From Paractinoplanes polyasparticus (GTDB lineage Bacteria; Actinomycetota; Actinomycetes; Mycobacteriales; Micromonosporaceae): DNA of 64,000 nt. The translations under genes were made by a program, and so were the position numbers. Where the stretch lies: contig NZ_JAHWFK010000025.1 of the NCBI RefSeq assembly GCF_019710575.1, forward strand, positions 1 through 64,000. The letters are read 5' to 3'. Numbering within the stretch: position 1 is the stretch's first letter; each line of letters opens with the position of its first letter. Below are positions 42,948-53,483 of this stretch, piece by piece. The notes beneath the pieces are model-generated. The model made no database searches, was not told where the DNA came from, and saw only the letters and a list, made by a program, of their open reading frames with translations.

Positions 42948-43807
42948 GCGTCGCTACGGAGTCGGGCGCGACCGGATATCGGCCGTCACGCACCATGCCG
43001 ATCTGGGCCGAGGTGCGCCGCCAGGCGTCGCGCCGGCGCACCCAGCTCGCCCTGGGCTTCATGGCGGTGCTGCCGCTGATCGTCCTGGCCGCCTTCGAGT
43101 TCGGCGGCGGCGAGGACGAGGAGAGCGGTGGCGCCTTCGACAGCCTGGTCGGCCTGGCCACCTCGGGCGGGCTCAACTTCGCGCTGTTCTGTCTGGCCGT
43201 CTCGGCCGGCTTCCTGCTGGTCGTGGTGGTCGCGCTGTTCTGCGGCGACACGGTGGCCAGCGAGGCCAGCTGGGGCAGCCTGCGCTACCTGTTGGCGGTG
43301 CCGGTGCCGCGGGCCCGGCTGCTCGCGGTGAAGCTGATCGTCGCGCTGGCCTACTCGGCGGTCGCCCTGCTCGTGCTGACCGGTGTCGCGCTGATCGCCG
43401 GCACCCTGCGCTACGGCTGGAACCCGCTGGGCAGCACGGTGGCGGCCGAGATCGCGCCCGGGCCGGGCCTGCTGCGGCTGCTGGCGATCGTCGGCTTCCT
43501 GGCGATCTCGATGCTGGTCGTGGCCGGGCTCTCGTTCCTGCTCGGGGTGCTGACCGACGCGCCGCTGGGTGCGGTGGGCGGCGCGGTGATGATCTGGATC
43601 CTGTCCAGCATCCTCGACCAGATCACCGCGCTGGGGACCGTCCGCTACCTCCTGCCGACCCACTTCAGTGATGCCTGGATGGGTCTGCTCTCCACCCCGG
43701 CGCAGGTGGACGACCTGGTCAAGGGGGCGATCAGCGCGATCGCCTACGCGACCTTGTGCTGGGGCGTGGCGTTCTGGCGCTTCACCCGCAAGGACGTCAC
43801 CTCGTAG
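42944..43807 (+). CDS. ABC permease partner of the hydrolase-ATPase fusion
   Basis: 287 residues, about six membrane helices; after a basic N-terminus comes LGFMAVLPLIVLAAFEFG, later LLVVVVALFCGDTVASEASW and GAVMIWILSSILDQITAL. Typical ABC-2-type permease length. ATG 42944 overlaps the stop of the fusion gene, so the two form one transporter. Confidence 0.88.
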   Translation: MSVATESGATGYRPSRTMPIWAEVRRQASRRRTQLALGFMAVLPLIVLAAFEFGGGEDEESGGAFDSLVGLATSGGLNFALFCLAVSAGFLLVVVVALFCGDTVASEASWGSLRYLLAVPVPRARLLAVKLIVALAYSAVALLVLTGVALIAGTLRYGWNPLGSTVAAEIAPGPGLLRLLAIVGFLAISMLVVAGLSFLLGVLTDAPLGAVGGAVMIWILSSILDQITALGTVRYLLPTHFSDAWMGLLSTPAQVDDLVKGAISAIAYATLCWGVAFWRFTRKDVTS

Positions 43808-43831
43808 GCGCGGGTCTTGCTCACACCTCGG

Positions 43832-43857
43832 GATCCCCTGCTTTATTGCGGGGGATC
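43832..43857 (+). terminator. Hairpin after the transporter operon
   Basis: GATCCCCTGC and GCGGGGGATC pair with one wobble around a TTTATT loop. It lies between the permease stop and the SAM riboswitch. Confidence 0.75.
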
Positions 43858-43890
43858 TCGACGTAAGGTGTTGGAAACACAACTGAATAC

Positions 43891-44022
43891 CTCATCCAGA
43901 GGGGCAGAGGGAACGGCCCTGTGAAGCCCCGGCAACCACCACGCATGTCTCGACGGAGAGGCCGCGCGTGGCAGGTGCTAATTCCGTCCCCGGTCCGGCA
44001 GATCGCCGCGGGGAAAGATGAG
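43891..44022 (+). promoter_or_regulatory. SAM-I (S-box) riboswitch
   Basis: The classic core is present: P1 CTCATC (43891-43896) pairs with GATGAG (44017-44022); GGCAGAGGGA with GGCCCTGTGAAGCCCCGGCAA forms P2 and the kink-turn; a P3 arm has CCACGC and GCGTGG; then GGTGCTAATTCC and a P4 arm CCCCG with CGGGG before GAAA. SAM binding should lower expression of threonine synthase. An AGAGG/CCTCT pair around the SD just after P1 suggests control of translation. Confidence 0.94.
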
Positions 44023-44038
44023 AGGGAAGGCCTCTAAA

Positions 44039-45322
44039 ATGACGTCTGCCGTCAGCGCACCCGCTTCTGTCTCCGCCTCGCCCGCCACCGGGCTGGTCTG
44101 TCGCGCCTGCGGCGCCGAATACCCGCTGATCGCCCAGCACGCCTGTTACGAGTGTTTCGGCCCGCTCGAGGTGGCTTACGACCAGGCCGCCCTCGCGCGG
44201 GTCACCCGTGAGCAGATCGAGGCCGGTCCGCAGAACATCTGGCGCTACGCCGGCCTGCTGCCGGCCGGTCAGGACCCGGCCACCCGCGTCACCCTCGACC
44301 CCGGCCTGACCCCGCTCGTCAGCGCGCCCGCTCTGGCCGCCGCCGTCGGGCTGCGGGCCCCGCTGTGGGTCAAGGACGACTCGGCCAACCCGACCCACTC
44401 GTTCAAGGACCGGGTGGTCTCGGTGGCGCTGACCGCCGCCCGCGGCCTCGGCTTCACCCGGTTCGCCTGCGCCTCCACCGGCAACCTGGCCAACTCGGTG
44501 GCCGCCCACGCGGCCCGGGCCGGCGTTCCCAGCATCGTCTTCATCCCGTCCGACCTGGAGCAGGGCAAGATCATCACGACCGCGGTGTACGGCGGTGACC
44601 TGGTCGCCATCGAGGGCTCCTACGACGACGTCAACCGGCTCTGCGGCGAGCTGGTCGAGACCGACGAGTTCGAGGACACCGCGTTCGTCAACGTGAACGT
44701 CCGGCCCTTCTACGCCGAGGGCTCCAAGACCCTCGGCTACGAGGTGGCCGAGCAGCTCGGCTGGCGCATCCCGGCCCAGGTGGTCATCCCGATGGCCTCG
44801 GGTGAGCTGCTCACCAAGGTCGACAAGGCGTTCTCCGAGCTGGTCGAGGCGGGCCTGGTCGAGGCGCCCGAGGGCGGCTGGAAGGTGTTCGGCGCGCAGT
44901 CGGCCGGGTGCAACCCGATCGCGACCGCGCTGCAGGCCGGCACGGACGAGATCGTGCCGGTCAAGCCGACCGGCATCGCGAAGTCGCTCAACATCGGCGA
45001 CCCGGCGGCGGGGGCGTACGCGATCGAGGCGGTCCGGCGCACCGGCGGCTGGATGGACTTCGCCGACGACGACGAGATCCGGGCCGGCATCCGGCTGCTC
45101 GCCGAGACCACCGGCGTCTTCGCCGAGACCGCGGGCGGCACGACCGTGGCGGTGCTCAAGAAGCTGGTCGAGAGCGGCAAGCTCGATCCCGAGAAGGAGA
45201 CGGTCGTCTACAACACCGGTGAGGGCCTCAAGACCATCGACGCGGTCGCCGAGCAGGTCGGGCCCACGCATCGGATCAAGCCGTCGCTGCGCGGCGCGCG
45301 CGAGGCGGGCCTGCTGGGATGA
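44039..45322 (+). CDS. thrC: Threonine synthase
   Basis: 427 residues, a PLP enzyme converting O-phosphohomoserine to threonine. A rubredoxin-like CRACG and CYECFG pair (residues 21-41) precedes the fold; the PLP lysine is Lys123 in NPTHSFKDR; the glycine-rich phosphate loop is ASTGNLANS. The long form with the N-terminal Cys pairs is the actinobacterial type. ATG 44039 has GGAAGG 8 bases upstream; the earlier in-frame ATG at 44018 lies in the riboswitch P1 helix and is rejected. Confidence 0.94.
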   Translation: MTSAVSAPASVSASPATGLVCRACGAEYPLIAQHACYECFGPLEVAYDQAALARVTREQIEAGPQNIWRYAGLLPAGQDPATRVTLDPGLTPLVSAPALAAAVGLRAPLWVKDDSANPTHSFKDRVVSVALTAARGLGFTRFACASTGNLANSVAAHAARAGVPSIVFIPSDLEQGKIITTAVYGGDLVAIEGSYDDVNRLCGELVETDEFEDTAFVNVNVRPFYAEGSKTLGYEVAEQLGWRIPAQVVIPMASGELLTKVDKAFSELVEAGLVEAPEGGWKVFGAQSAGCNPIATALQAGTDEIVPVKPTGIAKSLNIGDPAAGAYAIEAVRRTGGWMDFADDDEIRAGIRLLAETTGVFAETAGGTTVAVLKKLVESGKLDPEKETVVYNTGEGLKTIDAVAEQVGPTHRIKPSLRGAREAGLLG

Positions 45323-45577
45323 CGCTGCGTAGTCGGCGTTCCGCCAGGAAGTGAGAATTCCATCGCCAGAGGGCTTGCGCCGGCATCTCCGGATCGGCAG
45401 GATGCTCTCTGCGGGAGGGCGTGACGCCGTACGTGGCCCCTCACCTTCGAGCTTGGCGACAATCTCTCGAGGTGCCCAACGACCCAGTGCCGGAGGCGCT
45501 GTGCGTCCGCCATCCCGACCAACTTCAAACGATTAATTCGTTAGCGTTCATGGCCGTCACCGAGCAGGGTGGCGGCC
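45323..45577. other. Intergenic region without visible features
   Basis: About 255 bp after thrC. No terminator-like hairpin with strong arms, no operator and no convincing small gene was seen; the promoter of the following acetyltransferase should lie here. Confidence 0.4.
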
Positions 45578-46555
45578 ATGCGCATTTCTACGGGGCCCCT
45601 CACCTCACCCGAGATCGCCTACGAGATCGCCCGGGCGACGGCGGTCCACGACTGTCCCGACATCCCCTACCAGTCGCAGAAAAATTTCCTCGCGCTCTTC
45701 GACTATCCGCCACCCGGTGTGACATACGAGCGCTATCTGGGTTACGTCGACGACCAGCCCGCCGGCTACCTCGAGCTCTCGTACCCGCAGCTCGACAATC
45801 TGGCCAATGTCGACGTCGACCTGCTCGTGCTGCCCGCTCATCGGCGTCACGGGCTGGGCCGGGCGTTCCACGACCTCGCCGTCGAGCGCGCCCGGGCCAA
45901 CAACCGCCGGCATCTGATCGCGGCCACGGTCGACCGGCACCCCGACGGCGCCGCCTTCGCCGAGGCGATGGGGGCCAAGGCCGGCCTGGCCGAGACCCGC
46001 AGCCGGCTCGATCTCACCACTCTCGACGAAACCCGGCTGGCCGAGTTGCGGGCCGATGCCGAGAAACACGCCGAGGGCTACCACCTGCGCCGGTGGGTCG
46101 GGGTCGCGCCCGACGACATCATCGACGACCTGGCCTATCTGGAGGGCCGGCTGAACGTCGACGCCCCCACCGGCGGCATCAACTGGGAGCAGGAGAACCT
46201 CGACGCCGACCGCATGCGCAAGGGCGAAGAGGCGCGCGAGCGACGCGGGCGCCGCAGCTACCAGTCGGGCGCGATGATCGGCGACAAGATGGTGGCCTTC
46301 ACCTGGCTGGTCTCCGACATGGACGAAGAGACCCACGCCTGGCAGAACACCACCCTGGTCGACCCCGACCACCGCGGCCACCGGCTGGGCATGCTGGTCA
46401 AACTGGACAACCTCGACCACCTGCGGGAGCACAAGCCCCAGCTCAAGGCGATCGACACGTTCAACGCGACCGAGAACGCCTTCATGCTCAACATCAACCG
46501 GGCGATGGGCTTCCGGGCGGTCGACGCCTGGATCGAATGGCAGAAAGACCTCTGA
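45578..46555 (+). CDS. Two-domain GNAT acetyltransferase
   Basis: 325 residues with two GNAT-like domains. The first carries VLPAHRRHGLGRAFHDLAVER; the second has VDPDHRGHRLGMLVKLDNLDHL and the terminal ENAFMLNINRAMGFRAVDAW. Tandem GNAT proteins of this size in actinobacteria include mycothiol-synthase-like and antibiotic-modifying enzymes; the substrate is not known. ATG 45578 follows AGGGTGG; GTG 45569 is also possible. The end overlaps the convergent gene by 62 bp. Confidence 0.85.
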   Translation: MRISTGPLTSPEIAYEIARATAVHDCPDIPYQSQKNFLALFDYPPPGVTYERYLGYVDDQPAGYLELSYPQLDNLANVDVDLLVLPAHRRHGLGRAFHDLAVERARANNRRHLIAATVDRHPDGAAFAEAMGAKAGLAETRSRLDLTTLDETRLAELRADAEKHAEGYHLRRWVGVAPDDIIDDLAYLEGRLNVDAPTGGINWEQENLDADRMRKGEEARERRGRRSYQSGAMIGDKMVAFTWLVSDMDEETHAWQNTTLVDPDHRGHRLGMLVKLDNLDHLREHKPQLKAIDTFNATENAFMLNINRAMGFRAVDAWIEWQKDL

Positions 46556-46979
46556 CCGCCCACGGGCGCAGCGGGAGGTCGGCGGGGTAGCCGCCGGCCT
46601 TCAGCCCCGCGTGCTTCTCGAGGAAGTTGCGGACGCCCCACGAGCCGGTCGTGGCGTACGACCACCCGCACGCGGCCCAGTAGGCGGGCCAGAAGAGCGG
46701 GCCGAGCACCGCGTACTGCTCGGCGTGGCGGTGCTCGTGGCCGAAGAGCGCGGCCCGTTCGTCGTCGAGCAGCCACTCGGCGCTGCGCCGGGTCAGGATC
46801 ACCGAGCCGACCGTGAAGCAGGAGGCCGGCGGAACCGGCAGGCGGTAGCCCTCGGCGATCAGCACCCCGTGCCGGCCACGGCGCAGCCGGGTGCGCGTGG
46901 CCAGCGCGATCAGCAGGCCCGCGCCGGTGGTGCCGTTCAGCGCGGTGAGGATGCCCCGGGTCACGTGGCGCGCGGGCAT
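46494..46979 (-). CDS. Small membrane-associated protein with a HEHRH motif
   Basis: 161 residues. A hydrophobic segment lies at about 10-28 (GILTALNGTTGAGLLIALA). The centre has ALFGHEHRHAEQYAVLGPLFWPAYWAACG, a His-rich motif that resembles a metal site such as HExxH but does not fit it exactly. No family was recognised. Its start shares bases with the stop of the GNAT gene upstream (TGATG), so it is co-transcribed with that gene. Confidence 0.65.
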   Translation of the reverse strand: MPARHVTRGILTALNGTTGAGLLIALATRTRLRRGRHGVLIAEGYRLPVPPASCFTVGSVILTRRSAEWLLDDERAALFGHEHRHAEQYAVLGPLFWPAYWAACGWSYATTGSWGVRNFLEKHAGLKAGGYPADLPLRPWAVRGLSAIRSRRRPPGSPSPG

Positions 46980-47488
46980 CAGAGGCTCCGGCGCATCCGC
47001 AGCTCGGTGAGCGTGGGGATCACCGGGTGGGGCACGCGCTCACCCGTGTCGGTGAAACCCAATTTCTCGTACGCCCGGACGGCCCGGTCGTTGCCCACGA
47101 CCACCTCGAGCAGGGCCCGTCTGCGGCCCGCGGCCCGGCTCCAGTCGTTGACCGCCTCGATCAGGTCGGCCAGCACCTTGCCGCCGCGGTGGGCCGGCGT
47201 GACGTAGACCGCGAAGATCACCGTCTCGCCCGGGAACTCGGGCATCACCGTGCCGCCGGCGTGCCCGATCAGGCGGCCGCCGTGGCCGGGATCGGCCACG
47301 AAATTGGCGAAGCCGGCGCCGGTCGAGGCCTCGATGATGCGGCGGCGGTAGGACTCGTGGGACCGCGCGGCCGCGTCGGCGAGCGTCTCGAGGAACGCCA
47401 GGGGGCTGTCGGCCAGCATCTCGAGCCGTAACGCGCGCATGCGAGCCGCGTCGTCCGCCGTCACCCGATGCACGTTCCAGCTGCCCAT
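46979..47488 (-). CDS. GNAT-family N-acetyltransferase
   Basis: 169 residues. The acetyl-CoA region is FAVYVTPAHRGGKVLADLIEA, followed by LEVVVGNDRAVRAYEKLGFTDTG; the N-terminal RVTADDAARMRALRLEMLAD is a typical GNAT opening. Substrate unknown. ATG 47488 is the start; AGGACGG lies upstream. Confidence 0.87.
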   Translation of the reverse strand: MGSWNVHRVTADDAARMRALRLEMLADSPLAFLETLADAAARSHESYRRRIIEASTGAGFANFVADPGHGGRLIGHAGGTVMPEFPGETVIFAVYVTPAHRGGKVLADLIEAVNDWSRAAGRRRALLEVVVGNDRAVRAYEKLGFTDTGERVPHPVIPTLTELRMRRSL

Positions 47489-47584
47489 GCCGTCCTGACT
47501 ACCCCGCCCGGTGCCGGGCGGCAAGCGGATTGGCGCACATCGGACGGGGTGGCGGCCCGGCCCTGGCTCGGGCATGGTGTCCGG

Positions 47585-48505
47585 ATGGACCACGGCGAGG
47601 CTCGCATCTTCATGGTCGAGGCGCCGGTGGTGGCCGCCGCCGACCCCTTCGACGCCGAGGGGCGCACGGCCGACCTCACCCTGTCCCGCGCGTTTGTGCC
47701 GCCGGCCCCGTCGCTGTCCGACCCGCTGGTCCCCGGCCCGGGCCAGGCGGAGTGGTCGCACCGCTTCGGCGGGGTGCTCGGCCGCAACGCGCTCGCCCTG
47801 CTGCCCGTGATGGTCCTGATCGCCCTGCCCATGCACTTCTTCGTCGGCCGGCTCGACGAGGCGGTGATCGCCGCGCCGTACCTCTCCGGCCTGGCCGACG
47901 GTCTGGGGCTGTTGCTGCTCCCGTTCATGTGGCTGGCCTATCTGGCGGTGTCCGCGCTGCCCCAGGTGCTGAGCCTGGCCGGGGTGGCCGGGGTGGCCGT
48001 GCCCCGGGCGGCCGGCGGCTCCCGACCCCGGCTGCGCCGCGCCTGGTCGCTGGTCGCCCTGCGGCTGCGGGCCCTGTGGCTGTGGTTCGCCGCCTTCTCG
48101 GTGCTCACCGGCAGCCTGCCGTTGCTGCTCACCGAGGATCAGTTCGGTCTGGCCGCCGCTGTGCCGCTCGCCGTCGTGCTCGGGGTCGTCTCCACCGGCG
48201 TGCTGACCTTCGGCGGCGTCCTCGGCTGTGTCGTGCTGATCGAACGCGGCCGGGGGCGCCGCCGCGCGCTGCATCTGCTCACGCGGGTCCGGCCGGTCGG
48301 CCTGATCACCGCGGCGGCCGCGGTCGTCGTGGCGCCGGGGGTGGCCGAGGCTCTGCTCGGCGGGTTCGCGGCCACCGCGGCCGGGGTGGTCGCGGTTCAG
48401 CTGTGGGCGATCGCGGCCCTGGTCACGTACGCGCAGGCGCGCCGGGCCGACGAGCCGGTGACCAGCCTTTCCCTGATGCGCGAGCTGGCCGCCCCCGAGG
48501 ACTGA
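47585..48505 (+). CDS. Polytopic membrane protein of unknown function
   Basis: 306 residues. After about 55 soluble residues (an acidic start and a Pro-rich stretch) come about six membrane helices, for example ALALLPVMVLIALPMHFFVG and AAVPLAVVLGVVSTGVLTFGG. No signature motif was recognised. ATG 47585 is used; an ATG nine codons later is possible. It lies upstream of, and in the same direction as, groEL but is separated by 320 bp containing the heat-shock operators. Confidence 0.65.
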   Translation: MDHGEARIFMVEAPVVAAADPFDAEGRTADLTLSRAFVPPAPSLSDPLVPGPGQAEWSHRFGGVLGRNALALLPVMVLIALPMHFFVGRLDEAVIAAPYLSGLADGLGLLLLPFMWLAYLAVSALPQVLSLAGVAGVAVPRAAGGSRPRLRRAWSLVALRLRALWLWFAAFSVLTGSLPLLLTEDQFGLAAAVPLAVVLGVVSTGVLTFGGVLGCVVLIERGRGRRRALHLLTRVRPVGLITAAAAVVVAPGVAEALLGGFAATAAGVVAVQLWAIAALVTYAQARRADEPVTSLSLMRELAAPED

Positions 48506-48573
48506 GCGGGCAGGGCCAGCAGCTCAGCCTTCAGTCAGGTCTTGGGCGGGGGCGGGGCGGTCGGACGGGTTTT

Positions 48574-48600
48574 CTTGCACTCGCCCTGTGAGAGTGCTAA
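48574..48600. promoter_or_regulatory. CIRCE operator 1 (HrcA site)
   Basis: CTTGCACTC, 9-bp spacer, GAGTGCTAA. The right arm is the exact consensus; the left arm has mismatches. HrcA should bind and repress groEL until heat shock. Confidence 0.88.
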
Positions 48601-48608
48601 ACAAGTCA

Positions 48609-48635
48609 TTGGCACTCGGTACTGCTGAGTGCCAA
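48609..48635. promoter_or_regulatory. CIRCE operator 2 (HrcA site)
   Basis: TTGGCACTC, 9-bp spacer, GAGTGCCAA: perfect symmetry, one consensus change per arm. Lies 35 bp from operator 1 centre to centre, so two HrcA dimers could bind. Confidence 0.93.
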
Positions 48636-48826
48636 GCAGGTCGGGACGGTGGGGTCTCGGTCGCGGCGTCGCCATCGGCGCCGGGGCACGGGGCCGGTCG
48701 TCGCGGGCTATCCGGCTCGGCCTGAGGACGTCACATCGCCAGGTGGTGACGTCCGCAGAGTTCCGCACACGTGCGGGGGCGGGGCCCACGGCCCAGCACC
48801 TCGAATGTCCAGGAGGACACAGCCGT

Positions 48827-50449
<1,623 letters not shown>

Positions 50450-50460
50450 GTCCAGTCTTG

Positions 50461-50493
50461 AAAGGGCGGGTCGCGTGAGCGACCCGCCCTTTT
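50461..50493 (+). terminator. groEL terminator
   Basis: AAAGGGCGGGTCGC pairs with GCGACCCGCCCTTT around a GTGA loop, ending in TTTT. Classic intrinsic terminator. Confidence 0.96.
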
Positions 50494-50559
50494 GCTGTTC
50501 TGTCACTCGCGGTGGCTGAGCCACTTGGGGGAGCGGCGGGGCCGCGTACCGTGGGACAG

Positions 50560-52356
50560 GTGCGCGAACCCTCCGTCTCCCGTTACGCGGCCGGCCGTCT
50601 CTCCCCGATCCGGCGGGTGTCCGACCTCCGGCGCCTGCGTGACGAACAATTCGACGTCCTGGTCGTCGGCGGCGGCGTCACCGGCGCCGGGGCAGCCCTC
50701 GACGCAGCCTCCCGCGGCCTCAAAGTGGCGCTGGTCGAGGCCCGCGACCTGGCAGCCGGCACGTCCAGCCGCTCCAGCAAGCTGATTCACGGCGGTCTGC
50801 GCTACCTGGAACAGCTCGAACTGCACCTGGTGCACGAGGCGCTGACCGAGCGGGGCCTTCTCTCGACCCGGCTCGCGCCCCACCTCGTACGCCCGGTGCC
50901 GATCCTGGTGCCGCTGCCGGCCGGCAACCCGGCCGCCCGGGTGGGCCGCCGGGCCTACTACGGGCTCGGTGTCGCCGCCTACGACGTGTTCGCCGGCATC
51001 TTCGGCACGGGCCGGGGCATGCCGCTGCACCGGCATCTGAGCCGCGACGGCGCCCGCCACCTCTTCCCGAGCCTGCGGGCCGACACGGTGAGCGGCGCCA
51101 TCCGCTACTACGACGGCCAGGTCGACGATGCCCGCCTGGTGGTCAACCTGGCCCGCACGGCGGCCAGCCTGGGCGCGGCCGTGGTGACCAGCGCCCGGGT
51201 GGTCGGCTTCGTGCGCGAGGCCCGCGAGGTGGTCGGCGTCCGGGTCCGCGACCTGGAATCGCCCGACTCGCCGGAATTCGAGGTCCGGGCGCGTACGGTC
51301 GTCGCCGCCACCGGCGTCTGGAGCGACGACATGTCGCAGATGCTGCGCGACGTGGGCGTCCGGCCCGGCCTGCGGGTCCGCGCGTCCAAGGGGGTGCACC
51401 TCGTGGTGCCGCGCTCGGCGATCACCGGCGAGGCCGGGCTCATCCTGCGCACGCCCACGTCGGTGCTCTTCGTCATCCCGTGGGGCGGCCACTGGATCAT
51501 CGGCACCACCGACACCGACTGGAAGCTCGACCGGTCCCACCCGGCGGCGTCCGCGCGCGACATCCGTTACCTGCTCGACCAGGTCAACGAGGTGCTCGAC
51601 CGCCCCCTGACCACCGATGACATCGAGGGCGTGTACGCCGGGCTGCGACCGCTGCTCAGCGGCGAGGCCGACTCGACGTCCAAGCTGTCGCGCGAGCACG
51701 CGGTGGTCGAGCCGATGCTCGGGCTGCTGCTGGTGGCCGGGGGCAAATACACGACGTACCGGGTGATGGCGGCCGACGTCATCGACCGGGCGGCCCGGCG
51801 CCTCGGTGTCGACCGGCCGTCCCGTACGGCGGAACTGCCCCTGCTCGGGGCCGACGGCTACGCGGCCGCGTGGCGCGACCGGCAGGACACGGCCCGCCGC
51901 CACGGCGTCACCACCGGCGTGATCGAGCATCTGCTCGAGCGGTACGGCACGCTCTCGGTCCACCTGCTCGCCATGATCAAGGCGGATCCGGCCCTGGCCA
52001 CGCCGCTGGCCGGTGCTCCGGAGTATCTGGCGGCCGAGGTGGCGTACGCGGCCCTGGCCGAAGGCGCCCTGCACCTCGACGACGTGCTGACCCGGCGTAC
52101 CCGGATCTCGATCGAGACGGCCCACCGGGGCAGCGAGTCGGTAGCGCACGCGGCGAAGGTGATGGGTGAGGCGCTGGGCTGGGACGAGGCGGTGCGCGAG
52201 CGCGAGATCGAGCACTACGTGGCCCGCGTGACGGCCGAACGCCAGAGCCAGACGATGGCCGATGACGTAGCGGCCGACGCGGCCCGGCTCGGAGCCCCGG
52301 ACGTCCGGGGCTACGCCGCCGACCGCGGGATCGACCTGCTGCAAGTCGACCTTTGA
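50560..52356 (+). CDS. glpD: Glycerol-3-phosphate dehydrogenase (FAD)
   Basis: 598 residues. FAD-binding DVLVVGGGVTGAGAALDAAS, SSKLIHGGLRYLEQLELHLV, and FVIPWGGHWIIGTTDTDW; the C-terminal helical domain ends with ARLGAPDVRGY. It oxidises glycerol-3-phosphate to dihydroxyacetone phosphate at the membrane. GTG 50560 has TACCGT 7 bases upstream and no SD, so leaderless. Its stop overlaps the DUF4031 start. Confidence 0.95.
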   Translation: MREPSVSRYAAGRLSPIRRVSDLRRLRDEQFDVLVVGGGVTGAGAALDAASRGLKVALVEARDLAAGTSSRSSKLIHGGLRYLEQLELHLVHEALTERGLLSTRLAPHLVRPVPILVPLPAGNPAARVGRRAYYGLGVAAYDVFAGIFGTGRGMPLHRHLSRDGARHLFPSLRADTVSGAIRYYDGQVDDARLVVNLARTAASLGAAVVTSARVVGFVREAREVVGVRVRDLESPDSPEFEVRARTVVAATGVWSDDMSQMLRDVGVRPGLRVRASKGVHLVVPRSAITGEAGLILRTPTSVLFVIPWGGHWIIGTTDTDWKLDRSHPAASARDIRYLLDQVNEVLDRPLTTDDIEGVYAGLRPLLSGEADSTSKLSREHAVVEPMLGLLLVAGGKYTTYRVMAADVIDRAARRLGVDRPSRTAELPLLGADGYAAAWRDRQDTARRHGVTTGVIEHLLERYGTLSVHLLAMIKADPALATPLAGAPEYLAAEVAYAALAEGALHLDDVLTRRTRISIETAHRGSESVAHAAKVMGEALGWDEAVREREIEHYVARVTAERQSQTMADDVAADAARLGAPDVRGYAADRGIDLLQVDL

Positions 52357-52616
52357 TCCTCGTCGACGAGCCGCGCTGGCCGGCCCGGGGCCGCCTCTGG
52401 TCCCATCTGGTCAGCGATGCGAGCTACGAGGAACTGCACGTCTTCGCCGAGATGCTGGGCGCCCCGCGCCGGGCCTTCGACCGCGACCATTACGACATTC
52501 CCGAAACACGGTTTCGGAGCGCCCTGTGGCTGGGCGCGACGTTGCTGCCCTCGCGTGACCTGGCCGCCCGCCTGCGAGCAGCCGGACTGCGCCGGCCCAA
52601 ACACCTTCACCGGTAG
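52353..52616 (+). CDS. DUF4031 protein
   Basis: 87 residues with the family pattern VDEPRWPARGRLWSHLVSD, HVFAEMLGAPRRAFDRDHYD and the ending LRRPKHLHR. Function unknown. It starts at TTG 52353, overlapping the glpD stop (TTGA), so is probably translated with glpD. Confidence 0.82.
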   Translation: MILVDEPRWPARGRLWSHLVSDASYEELHVFAEMLGAPRRAFDRDHYDIPETRFRSALWLGATLLPSRDLAARLRAAGLRRPKHLHR

Positions 52617-52623
52617 CCGGCTC

Positions 52624-53256
52624 TCAGCCGTTGAGTTCCCGCTCCAGGTTGGCGCGGGCCTTCGACTCCCACTGTTCGCGCAGCGGGGGCAGGCGGTAGA
52701 TGGAGGGCAGCTCGAGGAGGGCCTTGAGAACCTGGGCCCGGCCCGCCTTGAAGTCCTCGTCGGGCACGTGGGCGTACTCGCGCCGGATGGCTGCCGTGTA
52801 TGCCGCGTACGCCTCGTCATCCCCCGCCAGCACGGCCAGGTCGGCGTCGCACAACAGCTCACCGTCCGGATCGTCGTCGCCGGTCGCGTGCCCCGCCGTG
52901 AGCCCGACCAGCCGCGCGACGTCAGCCGCGGTCGCGTCCGGCACCCCCAGCGTGGCCAGCAGCCCCTCGGCGAACTCGGCGCTGTCCCGCTCGTTCGCGT
53001 CGCCCAGGGCCCGCGGGTCATAGACGGCGTCGTGCATCCAGGCCGCCAGCCGCACCCGCTCCGGATGCGGCGCCAGCCCAGCGAACCGGTCGACCACGTC
53101 GAGCACAGCGGTCAGATGCGCCACCGTGTGGTACTGCCGCTGCGGCTCCGACCACCGCCCGATCAGATACCCACCGGCCGCGTCGAGATCCCCGTCCGGC
53201 GCCGTGGCCCCCGCCGCCCGAACCGCCTCCCGAAACCGCCCCACAAGATTCTCCAC
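52624..53256 (-). CDS. HD-domain metal-dependent phosphohydrolase-like protein
   Basis: 210 residues. HD-type ligands: His in YHTVAHLTAVLDVV, HD in AAWMHDAVYDPR, then GLTAGHATGDDDPDGELLCDADLAVLAGD. It belongs to a group of predicted hydrolases with unknown substrate. GTG 53256; CAGGAT lies 6 bases upstream, which fits a leaderless start. Confidence 0.85.
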   Translation of the reverse strand: MENLVGRFREAVRAAGATAPDGDLDAAGGYLIGRWSEPQRQYHTVAHLTAVLDVVDRFAGLAPHPERVRLAAWMHDAVYDPRALGDANERDSAEFAEGLLATLGVPDATAADVARLVGLTAGHATGDDDPDGELLCDADLAVLAGDDEAYAAYTAAIRREYAHVPDEDFKAGRAQVLKALLELPSIYRLPPLREQWESKARANLERELNG

Positions 53257-53483
53257 CCCCCAATCCTGGCACCGCCCCCGAACACGCCGCCCGCAGCCTC
53301 AGCTCCACCCGACGACCTTGAACCCCGGGGCTCGCGTGCCCAACGTCGCCTCGCCTGCCCACCCGCCCGGGGTGCGGTGAAACTACGCTTTCTGTCCAGC
53401 TGGGGCGGCGGGTTGTCCACAGGCGTGGCCTTGGCCTCTGGGTGCTGCATGGTGCGGCCGGTGAGGACCTAGGGTTTGTGGTC

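Larger units (their letters stand above)
48506..48826 (+). other. groEL promoter region
   Basis: About 320 bp without a gene. Holds the two CIRCE operators (48574-48635) and then a long GC-rich leader of about 190 bp before the ribosome-binding site AGGAGG (48811-48816). Confidence 0.8.

Noticed and set aside
44018..44038. An earlier in-frame ATG for threonine synthase
   Set aside because: It is part of the GATGAG strand of riboswitch helix P1; the later ATG has a good SD.
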